The notes: generated from the letters alone by a model not told the origin. Shown: positions 1 through 9,523, counted from the stretch's first letter. The stretch: DNA of 64,000 nt from Chitinophaga sp. CF418 (GCF_900142925.1 NZ_FRCN01000009.1:96494-160493); one strand, 5' to 3'. Numbers and translations: made by a program.

Positions 1-1
1 C

Positions 2-2757
2 ACTATCCGGGATACTCCGGTAAGTGGTGCTGTATCTGGTACAGATCCAGATGGTGACGCACTGACCTTTACGAAAGGCACAGATCCAGTCAATGGTACA
101 GTAGTGGTAAATCCTGATGGCACTTATACTTATACACCAGCCGCAGGTTATACCGGTACTGATAATTTCACTATTACTATCAGTGATGGTAACGGCGGAA
201 CAACAACCGTTACTGTAAACATCACAGTAAATACTCCACCAAATAATCCTCCTACTGGTACTGGTGATACTAAGGTAACCAACCAGGATATTCCTGTAAA
301 TGGTTCAGTATCCGGCACAGATCCAGATGGAGATGCCCTGACCTTTACGAAAGACACGGATCCTGCTCATGGTTCAGTGGTGGTAAATCCTGATGGAACA
401 TATACATATACGCCGGCTGCAGGTTATACCGGTACGGATAATTTCACCATTGTAATCAGTGATGGTAAAGGCGGTATAGCAATAGTTACTGTAAACATTA
501 CAGTAAATCCTGTAGTTCCTGCAAATAATCCTCCAACAGGTACTGGTGACACCAAGACGACCATCCAGGATACTCCGGTAAATGGTTCAGTATCTGGTAC
601 AGATCCTGACGGTGATGCACTGACCTTTACAAATGGTACAAATCCAGCTAATGGCTCAGTAGTAGTAAATCCCGATGGAACTTACATTTATACACCTGAC
701 GCAGGTTATACCGGTACGGACAATTTCACTATTGTCATCAGTGATGGTAAAGGCGGTACCACAACCGTTACTGTAAACATCACTGTAAATCCTAAGCCAA
801 ATACTCCTCCAACCGGTACTGGTGATACTAAGGTAACCAACCAGGATACCCCGGTAAATGGTTCAGTATCCGGTACAGATGCTGATGGAGATGCACTGAC
901 CTTTACTAAGGGCACAGATCCTGCTCATGGTGCAGTAGTGGTAAATCCTGACGGAACTTATACTTATACGCCAGCAGCTGGTTATACCGGTACGGACAAT
1001 TTCACTATCATCATCAGTGATGGTAAGGGTGGAACAGCAACCGTTACTGTAAACATTACAGTAAATCCTGTTGTTCCTGCAAATAATCCTCCAAGCGGCA
1101 CTGGTGATACTAAGACTACTACCAGGGATACTCCGGTAAATGGTTCGGTATCCGGTACAGATCCTGACGGAGATGCACTGACCTTCACAAATGGTACAAA
1201 TCCGGCCCATGGTTCAGTAGTAGTAAATACCGATGGAACTTATACTTATACACCTGATCCTGGTTATACCGGTACGGACAATTTCACTATCATCATCAGT
1301 GATGGTAAGGGTGGAACTGCAACCGTTACTGTAAACATTACAGTAAATGCTCCTCCAAACAATCCTCCAACCGGAACAGGTGATACTAAGACTACCAGCC
1401 AGAATACCCCGGTAAACGGCTCGGTATCCGGTACAGATCCTGACGGAGATGCATTGACCTTTACAAAAGGTACAGATCCAGCTCATGGTTCGGTAGTGGT
1501 AAACACGAATGGAACGTATACTTATACACCTGCAACAAACTATGTAGGTACGGACAATTTCACCATTATTATCAGTGATGGTAAAGGCGGTACAACGACA
1601 GTTACTGTGAATATCACAGTAAATCCTGCACTTCCTGCAAACAGACCTCCAACCGGCACCGGCGATACTAAGGTGACTACCGTGGATATACCGGTAGATG
1701 GTGCGGTATCGGGTACAGACCCTGATGGTGATGCATTGACCTACTCAATAGGCGCAGATCCGTCCAATGGCTCAATTATTTTCAGTTCAGATGGAACTTA
1801 TACTTATACGCCGAACGCAGGTTATATCGGTACAGACAATTTCACTGTCATTATCAGTGATGGTAGAGGTGGTACCACAACCGTTACTGTAGATATCACA
1901 GTAAACCCTGTTGCTATACCAAATAATCCTCCTATCGGTACTGGCGATACCAGGACAACCACTCAGGACGTTCCGGTAAATGGTATCGTAAGCGGTCTGG
2001 ATCCTGATGGTGATGTGCTGACCTTTACAAAGGGCACAAATCCATCCCATGGCTCGGTAGTAGTAAACTCAGATGGAACTTATACCTATACGCCAGCTGC
2101 AGGTTATACCGGTACAGACAACTTCACGGTTATTATCAGTGATGGTAAAGGTGGAAGCGTAACAGTTACTGTGAATATCACGGTAAATCCTGTTGTTGCT
2201 CCGGGTAATAATCCTCCAACCGGTACTGGCGATACAAAGACAACTAACCAGGATACGCCGGTAAATGGTGCAGTATCCGGTACAGATCCTGACGGTGATG
2301 CATTGACCTTTACGAAAGGTACAGATCCGGCTCATGGTTCGGTAGTGGTGAATACAGATGGAACTTATACTTATACGCCGGCTGCAGGTTATACAGGTAC
2401 TGACAATTTCACCATTATTATCAATGATGGCAATGGTGGTACTACAACAGTAACTGTGAATATCACGGTAAGTCCTGTTGCTCCTGCCAATAATGCTCCT
2501 ACCGGTACAGGTGATACAAAGACCACTGAGCAGGATACGCCGGTAAATGGTGCAGTCAGCGGTACAGATCCTGATGGTGATGTATTGACCTTTACGAAAG
2601 GTACAGACCCGGCTCATGGTTCAGTAGTGGTAAATGCGGATGGCACTTATACCTATACGCCTGCTGCAGGTTATACTGGTACAGACAATTTCAATATTGT
2701 TATCAGTGATGGCAAAGGCGGTACTACCACTGTAACTGTCAATATCACCGTTACAGC
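2..2757 (+). repeat. Tandem DNA repeat array inside the adhesin gene (unit 276-285 bp)
   Basis: Unit starts, taken at the AAT-AAT-CCT-CC type junction, fall near 242, 524, 800, 1082 and 1358 and continue to about 2489, giving a period of 276-285 bp. Neighbouring units differ mainly at third codon positions and in a 3-9 bp linker (PPNNPP, PVVPANNPP, PKPNTPP), so both DNA and protein are strongly repetitive. Such an array is prone to unit gain and loss by recombination and to assembly collapse. Confidence 0.9.
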
Positions 2758-3328
2758 AAAAACAAGTACTCCTCCAGTTGCTGCAGATGATAAGGCAGAG
2801 ACCAAAGCAAATACACCTGTAACCATTGAGGTACTGACAAATGACAATGCGGGCAATTCATCGCTGGATGAAGAATCTGTAACGATTGTCAACCAGCCGG
2901 CACATGGTACGGTAAAAGTGAACGAGGACGGTACAGTAGTTTATACGCCTGATGCCGGTTATACCGGTGAGGATGTCTTCACTTATCATGTAGCCAATAC
3001 AAACGGTCAGGTGTCCAATACCGTGACTGTACGTATCACGATCACTTTATCCACTATCAATGTACCCAACCTGTTCACTCCGAATGGTGATGGTAAAAAT
3101 GACAACTTTGAAATAAGAGGCCTGAACCAATATTACGAGAATGAGTTGATCATCGTCAACCGTTGGGGTAATGAGGTGTATCGTCAGAAGGGTTATCAGA
3201 ACACCTGGAAGGGCGAGGGGCTGAATGAGGGTACCTATTATTACCTGTTACGTATGAGACGTAATGCCGACGCGGAATGGGAAGTGGTGAAAGGGTATAT
3301 TACATTGATCAGGTCTTTTAAAAAGTAA
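2..3328 (+). CDS. Tandem-repeat surface adhesin with T9SS type B sorting domain (5' end outside window)
   Basis: The frame is open from base 2, so the gene begins upstream; the first ATG at 104 is internal to a repeat and is not a real start. The visible part is one partial and nine complete copies of a ~92-95 residue Ig/cadherin-like repeat (recurring TGTGDTK, SGTDPDGDALTF, GTYTYTPAAGYTGTDNF and VTVNITVN motifs), then one divergent copy (from VAADDKAETKANTPV) and a C-terminal ~85-residue gliding-motility-type domain beginning near PNLFTPNGDGKNDNFEIRG. That last domain is the T9SS type B sorting signal (TIGR04131-like). The DPDGD loops are typical calcium-binding sites of such repeats. The product should be exported by T9SS and displayed on the surface as an adhesin or SprB-like filament. 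The two downstream genes encode its usual partners. Ligand unknown. Confidence 0.93.
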   Translation, partial: TIRDTPVSGAVSGTDPDGDALTFTKGTDPVNGTVVVNPDGTYTYTPAAGYTGTDNFTITISDGNGGTTTVTVNITVNTPPNNPPTGTGDTKVTNQDIPVNGSVSGTDPDGDALTFTKDTDPAHGSVVVNPDGTYTYTPAAGYTGTDNFTIVISDGKGGIAIVTVNITVNPVVPANNPPTGTGDTKTTIQDTPVNGSVSGTDPDGDALTFTNGTNPANGSVVVNPDGTYIYTPDAGYTGTDNFTIVISDGKGGTTTVTVNITVNPKPNTPPTGTGDTKVTNQDTPVNGSVSGTDADGDALTFTKGTDPAHGAVVVNPDGTYTYTPAAGYTGTDNFTIIISDGKGGTATVTVNITVNPVVPANNPPSGTGDTKTTTRDTPVNGSVSGTDPDGDALTFTNGTNPAHGSVVVNTDGTYTYTPDPGYTGTDNFTIIISDGKGGTATVTVNITVNAPPNNPPTGTGDTKTTSQNTPVNGSVSGTDPDGDALTFTKGTDPAHGSVVVNTNGTYTYTPATNYVGTDNFTIIISDGKGGTTTVTVNITVNPALPANRPPTGTGDTKVTTVDIPVDGAVSGTDPDGDALTYSIGADPSNGSIIFSSDGTYTYTPNAGYIGTDNFTVIISDGRGGTTTVTVDITVNPVAIPNNPPIGTGDTRTTTQDVPVNGIVSGLDPDGDVLTFTKGTNPSHGSVVVNSDGTYTYTPAAGYTGTDNFTVIISDGKGGSVTVTVNITVNPVVAPGNNPPTGTGDTKTTNQDTPVNGAVSGTDPDGDALTFTKGTDPAHGSVVVNTDGTYTYTPAAGYTGTDNFTIIINDGNGGTTTVTVNITVSPVAPANNAPTGTGDTKTTEQDTPVNGAVSGTDPDGDVLTFTKGTDPAHGSVVVNADGTYTYTPAAGYTGTDNFNIVISDGKGGTTTVTVNITVTAKTSTPPVAADDKAETKANTPVTIEVLTNDNAGNSSLDEESVTIVNQPAHGTVKVNEDGTVVYTPDAGYTGEDVFTYHVANTNGQVSNTVTVRITITLSTINVPNLFTPNGDGKNDNFEIRGLNQYYENELIIVNRWGNEVYRQKGYQNTWKGEGLNEGTYYYLLRMRRNADAEWEVVKGYITLIRSFKK

Positions 3329-3348
3329 AGGAATAAGCGCTCTATACT

Positions 3349-4317
3349 ATGAAAAGAATATTGCTGATAGCCGGATTATTAACATCACTGGGACTTACTG
3401 TCCACGCCCAGCAGGACGCGCAGTATAGCCAGTATATATTCAACGGCATCTATATCAATCCCGCTTATGCCGGTTATAAGGAAGCACTAAATCTGCATGC
3501 CTTTTACCGCAATCAGTGGACAGGTATTGCAGGTGCTCCAAAAAGTTTTTCACTGGCAGTAGATGCTATTGCAAATGATGGCAATGTGGGATTGGCACTG
3601 CAGGTGGCAAGCGACAAATTAGGTTCGCAGGATAACCTGTCTGCCTATGCCAGCTACGCTTACCGCATTCGTCTGAATGCGGACGGCAGCTCCCGTCTTG
3701 CGATAGGTTTAAGCGCCGGTATCCTGCAATCAGGTATCAATGGGGCCACACTCAACCCCAATGATCCTGAAACGGATATGCCGGCTGGCCTGCACAGGCT
3801 CACTCCTGATGCCAGGGCTGGTATTTTCTTTGCCAACAATAAATACTTTGCCGGCTTCTCGGTAGATAACCTCGTGGTACAGGCATTTAAGAACACAGGA
3901 CGTTTCACCTGGCTGCCACAGACCAAACTGCATTACTACTTAACCGCAGGTATGCTGTTGCCGGTAAATGAGGACATCCAGCTGAAACCCTCCTTCCTCC
4001 TGAAGGATGACCGTGGGGGGCCTACCAGTTTGGATCTGAATGCCTTCCTGCTCTTCAGGGACATTGTGTGGGTAGGCGGTTCTTATCGTACGGGGGTGAA
4101 GATGTATGACAAGAGTTATCTGCAGAAGAATCTGACGTACCGTAACGCAGCTGTAGCAGCAGTGGAAATATTCCCTGTACCTAACCTGCGTGTGGGATAC
4201 GCTTATGATTTTTCAGTAGGCCCGTTGCAGAGTTATAGCGGGGGTACACACGAAATATCTGTCGGGTTCACATTCAATAAACAAAATATCAGAATGGCTA
4301 CGCCAAGGGTATTCTAA
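3349..4317 (+). CDS. PorP/SprF family type IX secretion membrane protein
   Basis: 322 aa with a signal peptide (residues 1-20, cleavage near VHA-QQ) followed directly by QYSQYIFNGIYINPAYAG, the hallmark opening of the PorP/SprF family. The rest is a predicted outer-membrane beta-barrel (alternating polar/hydrophobic strands, ending in EISVGFTFN). SprF-type proteins help a specific large T9SS substrate reach the surface, and this one starts 20 bp after the stop of the type B adhesin, so that adhesin is its likely client. Same strand and close spacing with the OmpA-like gene downstream indicate one operon. Length and start are normal for the family. Confidence 0.92.
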   Translation: MKRILLIAGLLTSLGLTVHAQQDAQYSQYIFNGIYINPAYAGYKEALNLHAFYRNQWTGIAGAPKSFSLAVDAIANDGNVGLALQVASDKLGSQDNLSAYASYAYRIRLNADGSSRLAIGLSAGILQSGINGATLNPNDPETDMPAGLHRLTPDARAGIFFANNKYFAGFSVDNLVVQAFKNTGRFTWLPQTKLHYYLTAGMLLPVNEDIQLKPSFLLKDDRGGPTSLDLNAFLLFRDIVWVGGSYRTGVKMYDKSYLQKNLTYRNAAVAAVEIFPVPNLRVGYAYDFSVGPLQSYSGGTHEISVGFTFNKQNIRMATPRVF

Positions 4318-4334
4318 AAGCATCCTATACTGAC

Positions 4335-6167
4335 ATGAAAAAGATACATTACGCGCTTAGTCTGTGTTTATTGTTTTCTTCAGTTAATTCAATGGCGCAG
4401 TATGTCATTAAGGAGGCTGATAAGCAATATGAGGTTTTTAAATACGCGGAAGCGATTAGCCTTTATGAACAGGCTTATAACAAAAAAGCCACTTTACATG
4501 CTGCGGAGCGGCTGGGAGACTGTTACCGGCTGAATAACAACTATGTGGAGGCGGAACATTGGTACGCCATTGCTACGGGCATGCCGGGCAGTAAACCCGA
4601 AAATCTGCTGTTTTACGCCAGGGCATTACAGAATAATTCAAAGTATACCGAGGCTAAAACACAATATCAGAAGTACGCAACGGCCGACAAGGCTGCAGCA
4701 AAAGAACAGACGGGTGTATGGATCGCATCCTGCGATTCTGCCATCAGCTGGATGAAATCACCTGCGCCATTAAAGATCGACAATTATAAACAATTGAACT
4801 CTGTAAAGTCTGACTGGAGTGCGGTGCCTTACCAGGGTGGTATGGTCTTTACTTCGGATCGTTTTACAGACGAAGCACATCAGCCTAAAAAGCGTAGCGC
4901 CTTTTTACATTTTGATACCCGCAATACGCCCGATCCCCTGCTGAACGGCTGGACAGGCAATGACTATCTGCACCTGTTCGTCAAGCCAGGCAACGGAGAC
5001 AGTGTACAGCTGTTCCCTTTAAAGACAGGTACAAATTATCATGTGGGATCTGCCAGCTTTACGAAGGATGGTAATGAGGTGTATTTTACCCTCACGCGTA
5101 TTCCTGGTAAGGGCAGCGGCGCAAAAGGGAAAGCACTTACCGTTAACATTGAGATTTACAGCAGCCGGAAGGATGCAACTGGTAACTGGTCTGCACCACT
5201 GGCGTTCACGCATAACAATGTAACAGCCTATTCTGTAGGTGATCCATTCATTACGGAAGATGGCGTGGCGCTCTACTTTTCCTCCAATATGCCCGGAGGC
5301 GCCGGAGGAACAGACCTGTATGTATGTTACAGAACAGCAGCAGGAGTGTGGGGCCCGCCCCTGAACCTGAAAGAGTTGAATACTCCTGGTAACGAACGTA
5401 GTCCGGCTTTAACCCAAAACAATATCCTTTACTTTGCCAGTGATGGCCGTATCGGTATGGGAGGACTGGACATTTACCGTGTAGCGCTCGATAATACCGG
5501 TAAGACGAAAGGTACTATCAGGAATATGGGATATCCGTTCAACTCACCGCAGGATGATTTTGCTTTCGGTCTGACGGAAGCAGGCATTGCTTACCTGTCA
5601 TCCAACAGGGAAGGAGGTATCGGTAGTGATGATATCTATGCAATAGCGGCATTGCCGGATGCTGTTGTACCGGATGCTGGAAAGCATGATACTATCAGGC
5701 AAATCCCTATAGCGAAAGCTGATAGCGCCGGTACTGTACCCGTTGGTATAGATCCTAAGGATAATCCGGTGGCTGTAGTGACTGTACCTGAGAAACCGAA
5801 AGACAGCACGTCTTCTTCTCCGGATCTGCCTAATATTTATTTCGACTTTAATAAAGCGGATATCCGTCCCGATGCACAACTTTTACTGGATAGGATAGTT
5901 AAACTGCTCGCGGATAGCCCGGGCAGTACACTGGAAGTAGGCTCGCATACAGACAGCCGTGGTAGTGATCAGTTTAACCTGCTGCTGTCACAGAGAAGGG
6001 CAGTGTCGGTGACGAACTACCTTGCGACTAAAGGTGTGGAGAAAGCGAGAGTGAAGGCGAAAGGGTATGGAGAGACCAGGTTGCTGAATGGGTGTGGCAA
6101 TGGAGTGAACTGTAGTGAGGATGAGCACAAGGTGAACAGGAGAACGGAGTTTAAGATTGTGAAGTGA
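4335..6167 (+). CDS. TPR / PD40 beta-propeller / OmpA peptidoglycan-binding protein
   Basis: 610 aa. A signal peptide (residues 1-21, ending SMA-QY) precedes a TPR-like region (about 25-130) with alternating helical pairs. A central PD40/WD40-like propeller follows, with repeats such as YFSSNMPGGAGGTDLY, YFASDGRIGMGGLDIY and YLSSNREGGIGSDDIY. The C-terminal OmpA domain (about 498-610) has NIYFDFNKADI and the SHTDSRG and SQRRA motifs that bind diaminopimelate of peptidoglycan. This PorE/SprE-like layout anchors T9SS surface machinery to the cell wall. It starts 17 bp after the porP/sprF stop, so adhesin, SprF and this gene form one operon. There is no lipobox cysteine at the signal cleavage site. 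Confidence 0.9.
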   Translation: MKKIHYALSLCLLFSSVNSMAQYVIKEADKQYEVFKYAEAISLYEQAYNKKATLHAAERLGDCYRLNNNYVEAEHWYAIATGMPGSKPENLLFYARALQNNSKYTEAKTQYQKYATADKAAAKEQTGVWIASCDSAISWMKSPAPLKIDNYKQLNSVKSDWSAVPYQGGMVFTSDRFTDEAHQPKKRSAFLHFDTRNTPDPLLNGWTGNDYLHLFVKPGNGDSVQLFPLKTGTNYHVGSASFTKDGNEVYFTLTRIPGKGSGAKGKALTVNIEIYSSRKDATGNWSAPLAFTHNNVTAYSVGDPFITEDGVALYFSSNMPGGAGGTDLYVCYRTAAGVWGPPLNLKELNTPGNERSPALTQNNILYFASDGRIGMGGLDIYRVALDNTGKTKGTIRNMGYPFNSPQDDFAFGLTEAGIAYLSSNREGGIGSDDIYAIAALPDAVVPDAGKHDTIRQIPIAKADSAGTVPVGIDPKDNPVAVVTVPEKPKDSTSSSPDLPNIYFDFNKADIRPDAQLLLDRIVKLLADSPGSTLEVGSHTDSRGSDQFNLLLSQRRAVSVTNYLATKGVEKARVKAKGYGETRLLNGCGNGVNCSEDEHKVNRRTEFKIVK

Positions 6168-6200
6168 TAGCTCTAACTATGTTAATGATAAAATTAGAAA

Positions 6201-6230
6201 AGAAGGCGTGGGAATTTAGCCACGCCTTCT
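6201..6230. terminator. Bidirectional terminator between convergent genes
   Basis: AGAAGGCGTGG (6201-6211) pairs perfectly with CCACGCCTTCT (6220-6230) around an 8-nt loop. A T-rich run follows on the plus strand, and an A-rich stretch (T-rich on the minus strand) lies on the other side. It sits between the convergent OmpA-like and ATPase genes. Confidence 0.85.
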
Positions 6231-6234
6231 TCTT

Positions 6235-8205
6235 TTATTGCCATTCTTTTATATTTTGTCTGGTAGCGAGGAGCGTTTCAGCGAGTAATTGTATAGGTTC
6301 TTGAAGCTCGGTTCCCCATTTTGAAAAGAAATCTTTTTCTTCCTGATTTGATTCTAAATAGCTGCCCAGTATTCTTAAAAGGTAGGAATCGGTTTCATGC
6401 AAAGGTATCATTCCTATTATTTTGAAGGCATGTTGATAATATTCCCCAACAAACAGGGCGAAAATGATATTGTTAATAAGGGATGTTTCATAAGATGTTA
6501 GTTCTTTTAGATTAGCCAACTGGTGCGCCAGCCTGGTTGCGCTTTTTATAGCTAACTCAGTGGTCTCTGGATTTTTGTATATAATGCTTTTGGGGAGTGC
6601 ATCAGCGTTTATGGATAAAGAAAGGGCCAAATAAAGATAAGGCGCTTGGAACTTGAGCTTCGTATTACGGAAAGGCCGTAATTCATCCTGCATCATTTTC
6701 AGTATACGATCTCTTAAAGCTCCAGAATGTTCATTTACATAGTAAGCGATTTTTTCCCGCGCTGTTATATCCAAATCGTACCGGCTTTTTGCAATCTTGA
6801 TAAAACTATCATAGTCCTTTTTATTTATTGCTTTATCCAATAAAAACAGGAAGTCACTTTCTGTTATTGATATATTTTGGGCAATATGTCCAGGGATGCT
6901 TTCTTTCAATTGGTATTTGGTCTCGGCATCAATATCCTGAAAGAAAGTATATACCTGACCATATACTTCGAATGTATGTTTATCCAGTAGCCCATTTTTA
7001 GCTTTATCAATATAATCCTGTATGCGCTTTTCTATTTCACTTTTATCGCACCATGACTCCAGGAATTTCACCAGCCATACCACTCTGTTGCGATCCTGTT
7101 TTCTTCCATATCTCATTAAATACCAGATATTGAAAAACCTTTCCCTTAGTAGGTAGATATGATTTTTTGTGTTAGTCGCACGTTTTTCAATAACCTGATT
7201 TTTCTCAAGTTGTCGGAGTTGTGCTGAGATTAGTTTACTGTCTAGCCTCACCTGTTTTGTCAGATCTTTTACGCTTATAGCTTCCCAATGTAAAGCTACA
7301 GCATCAACAATCTTTTGCTGCTGTGGAGGAAGATCGTCCATTCTGTGTTTATATAAGGGGGTAACAGCATCCAGGACCTTTTCGAGATCACTCAAGGCAG
7401 AGCCATGTTCATCATCGACGAAAATCTGAAACAACAGGGACATCGTCCTTGGAACACCTCCCGATAACGTTCTAAGTGTTGATATGCGTTCAGGAGTATT
7501 CTTAATGATGCGTTCAATTTTTTCTTCTTCGTGATGTACAACTGCCAGTTGTCGTAATAAAGCAATGCTTTCCTCATTAGTCAAACCTTTTAGTTGTATC
7601 ATCTTAAAAAACTCAAACAGCGGTTGCTGATAATCTAATACACTCTCTAATACTACAGGTGAACCTGCTATCAGACGTAAATGGGGTATTGTCTGTAGTA
7701 TCTCTCTCACCCGGCGGACTTCCAGCTCTTCAAACTTGGCTAGTAGTTGTCCAATATTGTCTATCAACAGGACTATTTTCTTCTTGTGCTGATCGAGGTG
7801 TTTAATCAATGTCCTGAATAAAGCTTCTTCATAGTTGTCCTGCTGGATGAACGGCTCCATTTCATCAGTAATGCCTGTAATGCCATGGTAATCCTCCAGG
7901 TATTCCGCTATTCTTTCCCATAGATCACCAAGTTCCCCTACGTTATATTGTTCTTCGCTAAATATAACAGGGATCAGCCATTTGGATAATTTTGGATCAT
8001 CCTCAACAGCATACTTTAATCGAAGTAACATGGTGGTTTTGCCGGCTCCCCGTTGGCCAAGCAGGAGATAATGCTGTTCAGGGGTAGTCATTTTACCGGA
8101 TTTGATATCCTTAAATATTTCTTCGAATATCTCTGTACGAATAACAAACTCCGATATAAATTCCTGCTTGTCTTTCCGGTCCGGGTTGTAAAGTAAAACG
8201 CTCAT
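6235..8205 (-). CDS. P-loop ATPase with winged-helix region (archaeal-ATPase/STAND-like), second gene of pair
   Basis: 656 aa from the ATG at 8205 (MSVLLYNPDR), preferred over the upstream in-frame ATG at 8232, which lies inside the preceding gene; this start leaves a 2-bp gap. Walker A is GQRGAGKTT (residues 50-58) and Walker B is IVLLIDN (about 144-150). A sensor-like segment (LIAGSPVVLES) follows, then a winged-helix region (about 305-375) ending in RERFFNIWYLMR, a motif I associate with archaeal-type ATPase_2 proteins. The C-terminal ~270 residues are helical with no recognised fold. The gene is AT-rich relative to its neighbours. It is probably co-transcribed with the ATPase gene just upstream. 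Function is unknown; a regulatory, mobile-element or conflict role is possible. Confidence 0.75.
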   Translation of the reverse strand: MSVLLYNPDRKDKQEFISEFVIRTEIFEEIFKDIKSGKMTTPEQHYLLLGQRGAGKTTMLLRLKYAVEDDPKLSKWLIPVIFSEEQYNVGELGDLWERIAEYLEDYHGITGITDEMEPFIQQDNYEEALFRTLIKHLDQHKKKIVLLIDNIGQLLAKFEELEVRRVREILQTIPHLRLIAGSPVVLESVLDYQQPLFEFFKMIQLKGLTNEESIALLRQLAVVHHEEEKIERIIKNTPERISTLRTLSGGVPRTMSLLFQIFVDDEHGSALSDLEKVLDAVTPLYKHRMDDLPPQQQKIVDAVALHWEAISVKDLTKQVRLDSKLISAQLRQLEKNQVIEKRATNTKNHIYLLRERFFNIWYLMRYGRKQDRNRVVWLVKFLESWCDKSEIEKRIQDYIDKAKNGLLDKHTFEVYGQVYTFFQDIDAETKYQLKESIPGHIAQNISITESDFLFLLDKAINKKDYDSFIKIAKSRYDLDITAREKIAYYVNEHSGALRDRILKMMQDELRPFRNTKLKFQAPYLYLALSLSINADALPKSIIYKNPETTELAIKSATRLAHQLANLKELTSYETSLINNIIFALFVGEYYQHAFKIIGMIPLHETDSYLLRILGSYLESNQEEKDFFSKWGTELQEPIQLLAETLLATRQNIKEWQ

Positions 8206-8207
8206 AA

Positions 8208-9380
8208 CTAACAAATAAATCGCTCCCACCATCGTTTCAGAATAGGGGAGTTGAAGAGGTAAAGTCCCTGTGCATGATCGAAATGTATATATCCATCATA
8301 CATGAGGTTTTCAATGATCAATTTATATTCTTCTTCCTGTTGGCATTGCAAAGCCAGCTCTAAAGTATCTTTCTTATCAAGGGTTTGTTTTTCCGCCAGT
8401 TGTTTTAATAAGAGGTCCGCATATCTGAAGGCATTTCCTTTGAAATGCGTTTTCAGGCGTGAATAATAGTGATCAAAGTGATTCTTATATCTCAAACTTA
8501 ACAATTCCTCAATAGCTTTTTCTACTATTTCTCCAGTGATCATAGACTGGTTATCATTTATGTGTATAATTTCCTGTACAATTAATTGAATATGAAAAGG
8601 AATATACCATTGTAATATCTTTCTTAATGCGCTTGTTGCACTGTCATGAATTGTTTTGCCGGTTAATAATCTTTTAAAGAGGTCTAGGGCCTCAGCTTCT
8701 TTCAGTGGCTCAACCTCTAAAGAAGCAAGGTCATTAATAGTGGCAGTGGCGTTAATGGAAGATACCGTTTGATTCAGGCCGATAGAACCTGTATATATAA
8801 ACCGTACTTTTTGGGAGATCACCGGATCTATCCTGATCTCACGCTTTCTCTGAAGAAAGCTGATAGCAGATTCAGTATCCTTTTTGTTGATATTCTCAAT
8901 AGTTTGAGGGAATTCATCGATCAATAACACAAGCTCTGTATCTTCTACGGAGGCATAAGCGGTGAGAAAATTTTGAAATTCCTCACAGTAGTCGCGGACG
9001 TTTTCATCATGATTAAACTCTATCGCCGCATTAAATAGTTTAATACTCTTTATTTTCTGGAAGATTTTGTTGCCGGTGTCACTGAGCCCTGCCTTTAGCT
9101 TTTTCGAAAGCGATATCTTAGGGTCATTCAACACAACCTCGAGCACCTTTTTATAAAAATGAGATGATTCGGCAATACTCTCCGTGTCTATGTAGATGTA
9201 ATGCCGGCCATCAATGTTATTGTCAAGTAAGTACCATAATATGGACGTCTTTCCAACCCTTCTGGGGGCGGTAATTTGTATATTATTACCGTTAGCTAAT
9301 GCCCTGCTCACTTTTTCTATTTCCCGATCACGTTGATAAAAGCTATTCCCCCTGGCTGGAAGGCCAATAATGTTCTTCAT
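8208..9380 (-). CDS. AAA/archaeal-type ATPase, first gene of pair
   Basis: 390 aa, start ATG at 9380. Walker A is APRRVGKTS (residues 38-46), Walker B is VLLIDEF (151-157), and a sensor-like YTGSIGL lies near residue 205. The N-terminal 'GNSFYQRDREIEKV' lead-in and the ITAPRRVGKTS loop are typical of the ATPase_2 family in the MNS/STAND-related group. The C-terminal half is helical and could be a winged-helix region. The promoter and three palindromes described separately overlap the first codon, and the predicted 5' leader is only about 10-15 nt. The downstream ATPase starts 2 bp after this stop, so they form one transcript and plausibly one complex. Specific function unknown. Confidence 0.78.
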   Translation of the reverse strand: MKNIIGLPARGNSFYQRDREIEKVSRALANGNNIQITAPRRVGKTSILWYLLDNNIDGRHYIYIDTESIAESSHFYKKVLEVVLNDPKISLSKKLKAGLSDTGNKIFQKIKSIKLFNAAIEFNHDENVRDYCEEFQNFLTAYASVEDTELVLLIDEFPQTIENINKKDTESAISFLQRKREIRIDPVISQKVRFIYTGSIGLNQTVSSINATATINDLASLEVEPLKEAEALDLFKRLLTGKTIHDSATSALRKILQWYIPFHIQLIVQEIIHINDNQSMITGEIVEKAIEELLSLRYKNHFDHYYSRLKTHFKGNAFRYADLLLKQLAEKQTLDKKDTLELALQCQQEEEYKLIIENLMYDGYIHFDHAQGLYLFNSPILKRWWERFIC

Positions 9381-9453
9381 GACAATAGAATTTTTGTCAA
9401 ATATAATGACAATAAAATTATTGTCAAAAAAGATGACAATAATTTTATTGTCA
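9380..9453. repeat. Three 20-bp palindromes with 27-bp period (candidate operators)
   Basis: TGACAATAGAATTTTTGTCA (9380-9399), TGACAATAAAATTATTGTCA (9407-9426) and TGACAATAATTTTATTGTCA (9434-9453) are separated by 7-bp spacers. All share TGACAAT/TTGTCA half-sites. They cover the start region, the promoter spacer and the segment just upstream. This arrangement suggests cooperative dimer binding by a repressor, possibly one of the encoded ATPases, but no binding protein can be named. Confidence 0.85.
9398..9428 (-). promoter_or_regulatory. Bacteroidota-type promoter of the two-ATPase operon
   Basis: On the minus strand TTTG (9428-9425) is followed after exactly 19 nt by TATATTTG (9405-9398), fitting the Bacteroidota sigma-factor consensus TTTG-N19-21-TAnnTTTG. 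The predicted transcription start is near 9391, leaving a very short leader before the ATG at 9380. The middle palindrome (9407-9426) fills the spacer between the two boxes. Confidence 0.65.
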
Positions 9454-9523
9454 TTATATGGTCTATAAGCCCTCTTAGTGAGCCCTTTATTTATTTACCA
9501 TAGGGAATTCCCATAAAAACAAA

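Noticed and set aside
863..2617. Several minus-strand open frames (up to 182 codons) opposite the adhesin repeats
   Set aside because: They repeat with the same period as the adhesin units, so they are by-products of a low-stop repeated sequence read backwards; the plus strand gives a coherent T9SS protein.
9380..9453. CRISPR array or origin iterons
   Set aside because: Only three units, each itself a palindrome, spacers 7 bp and no cas or replication genes; operators fit better.
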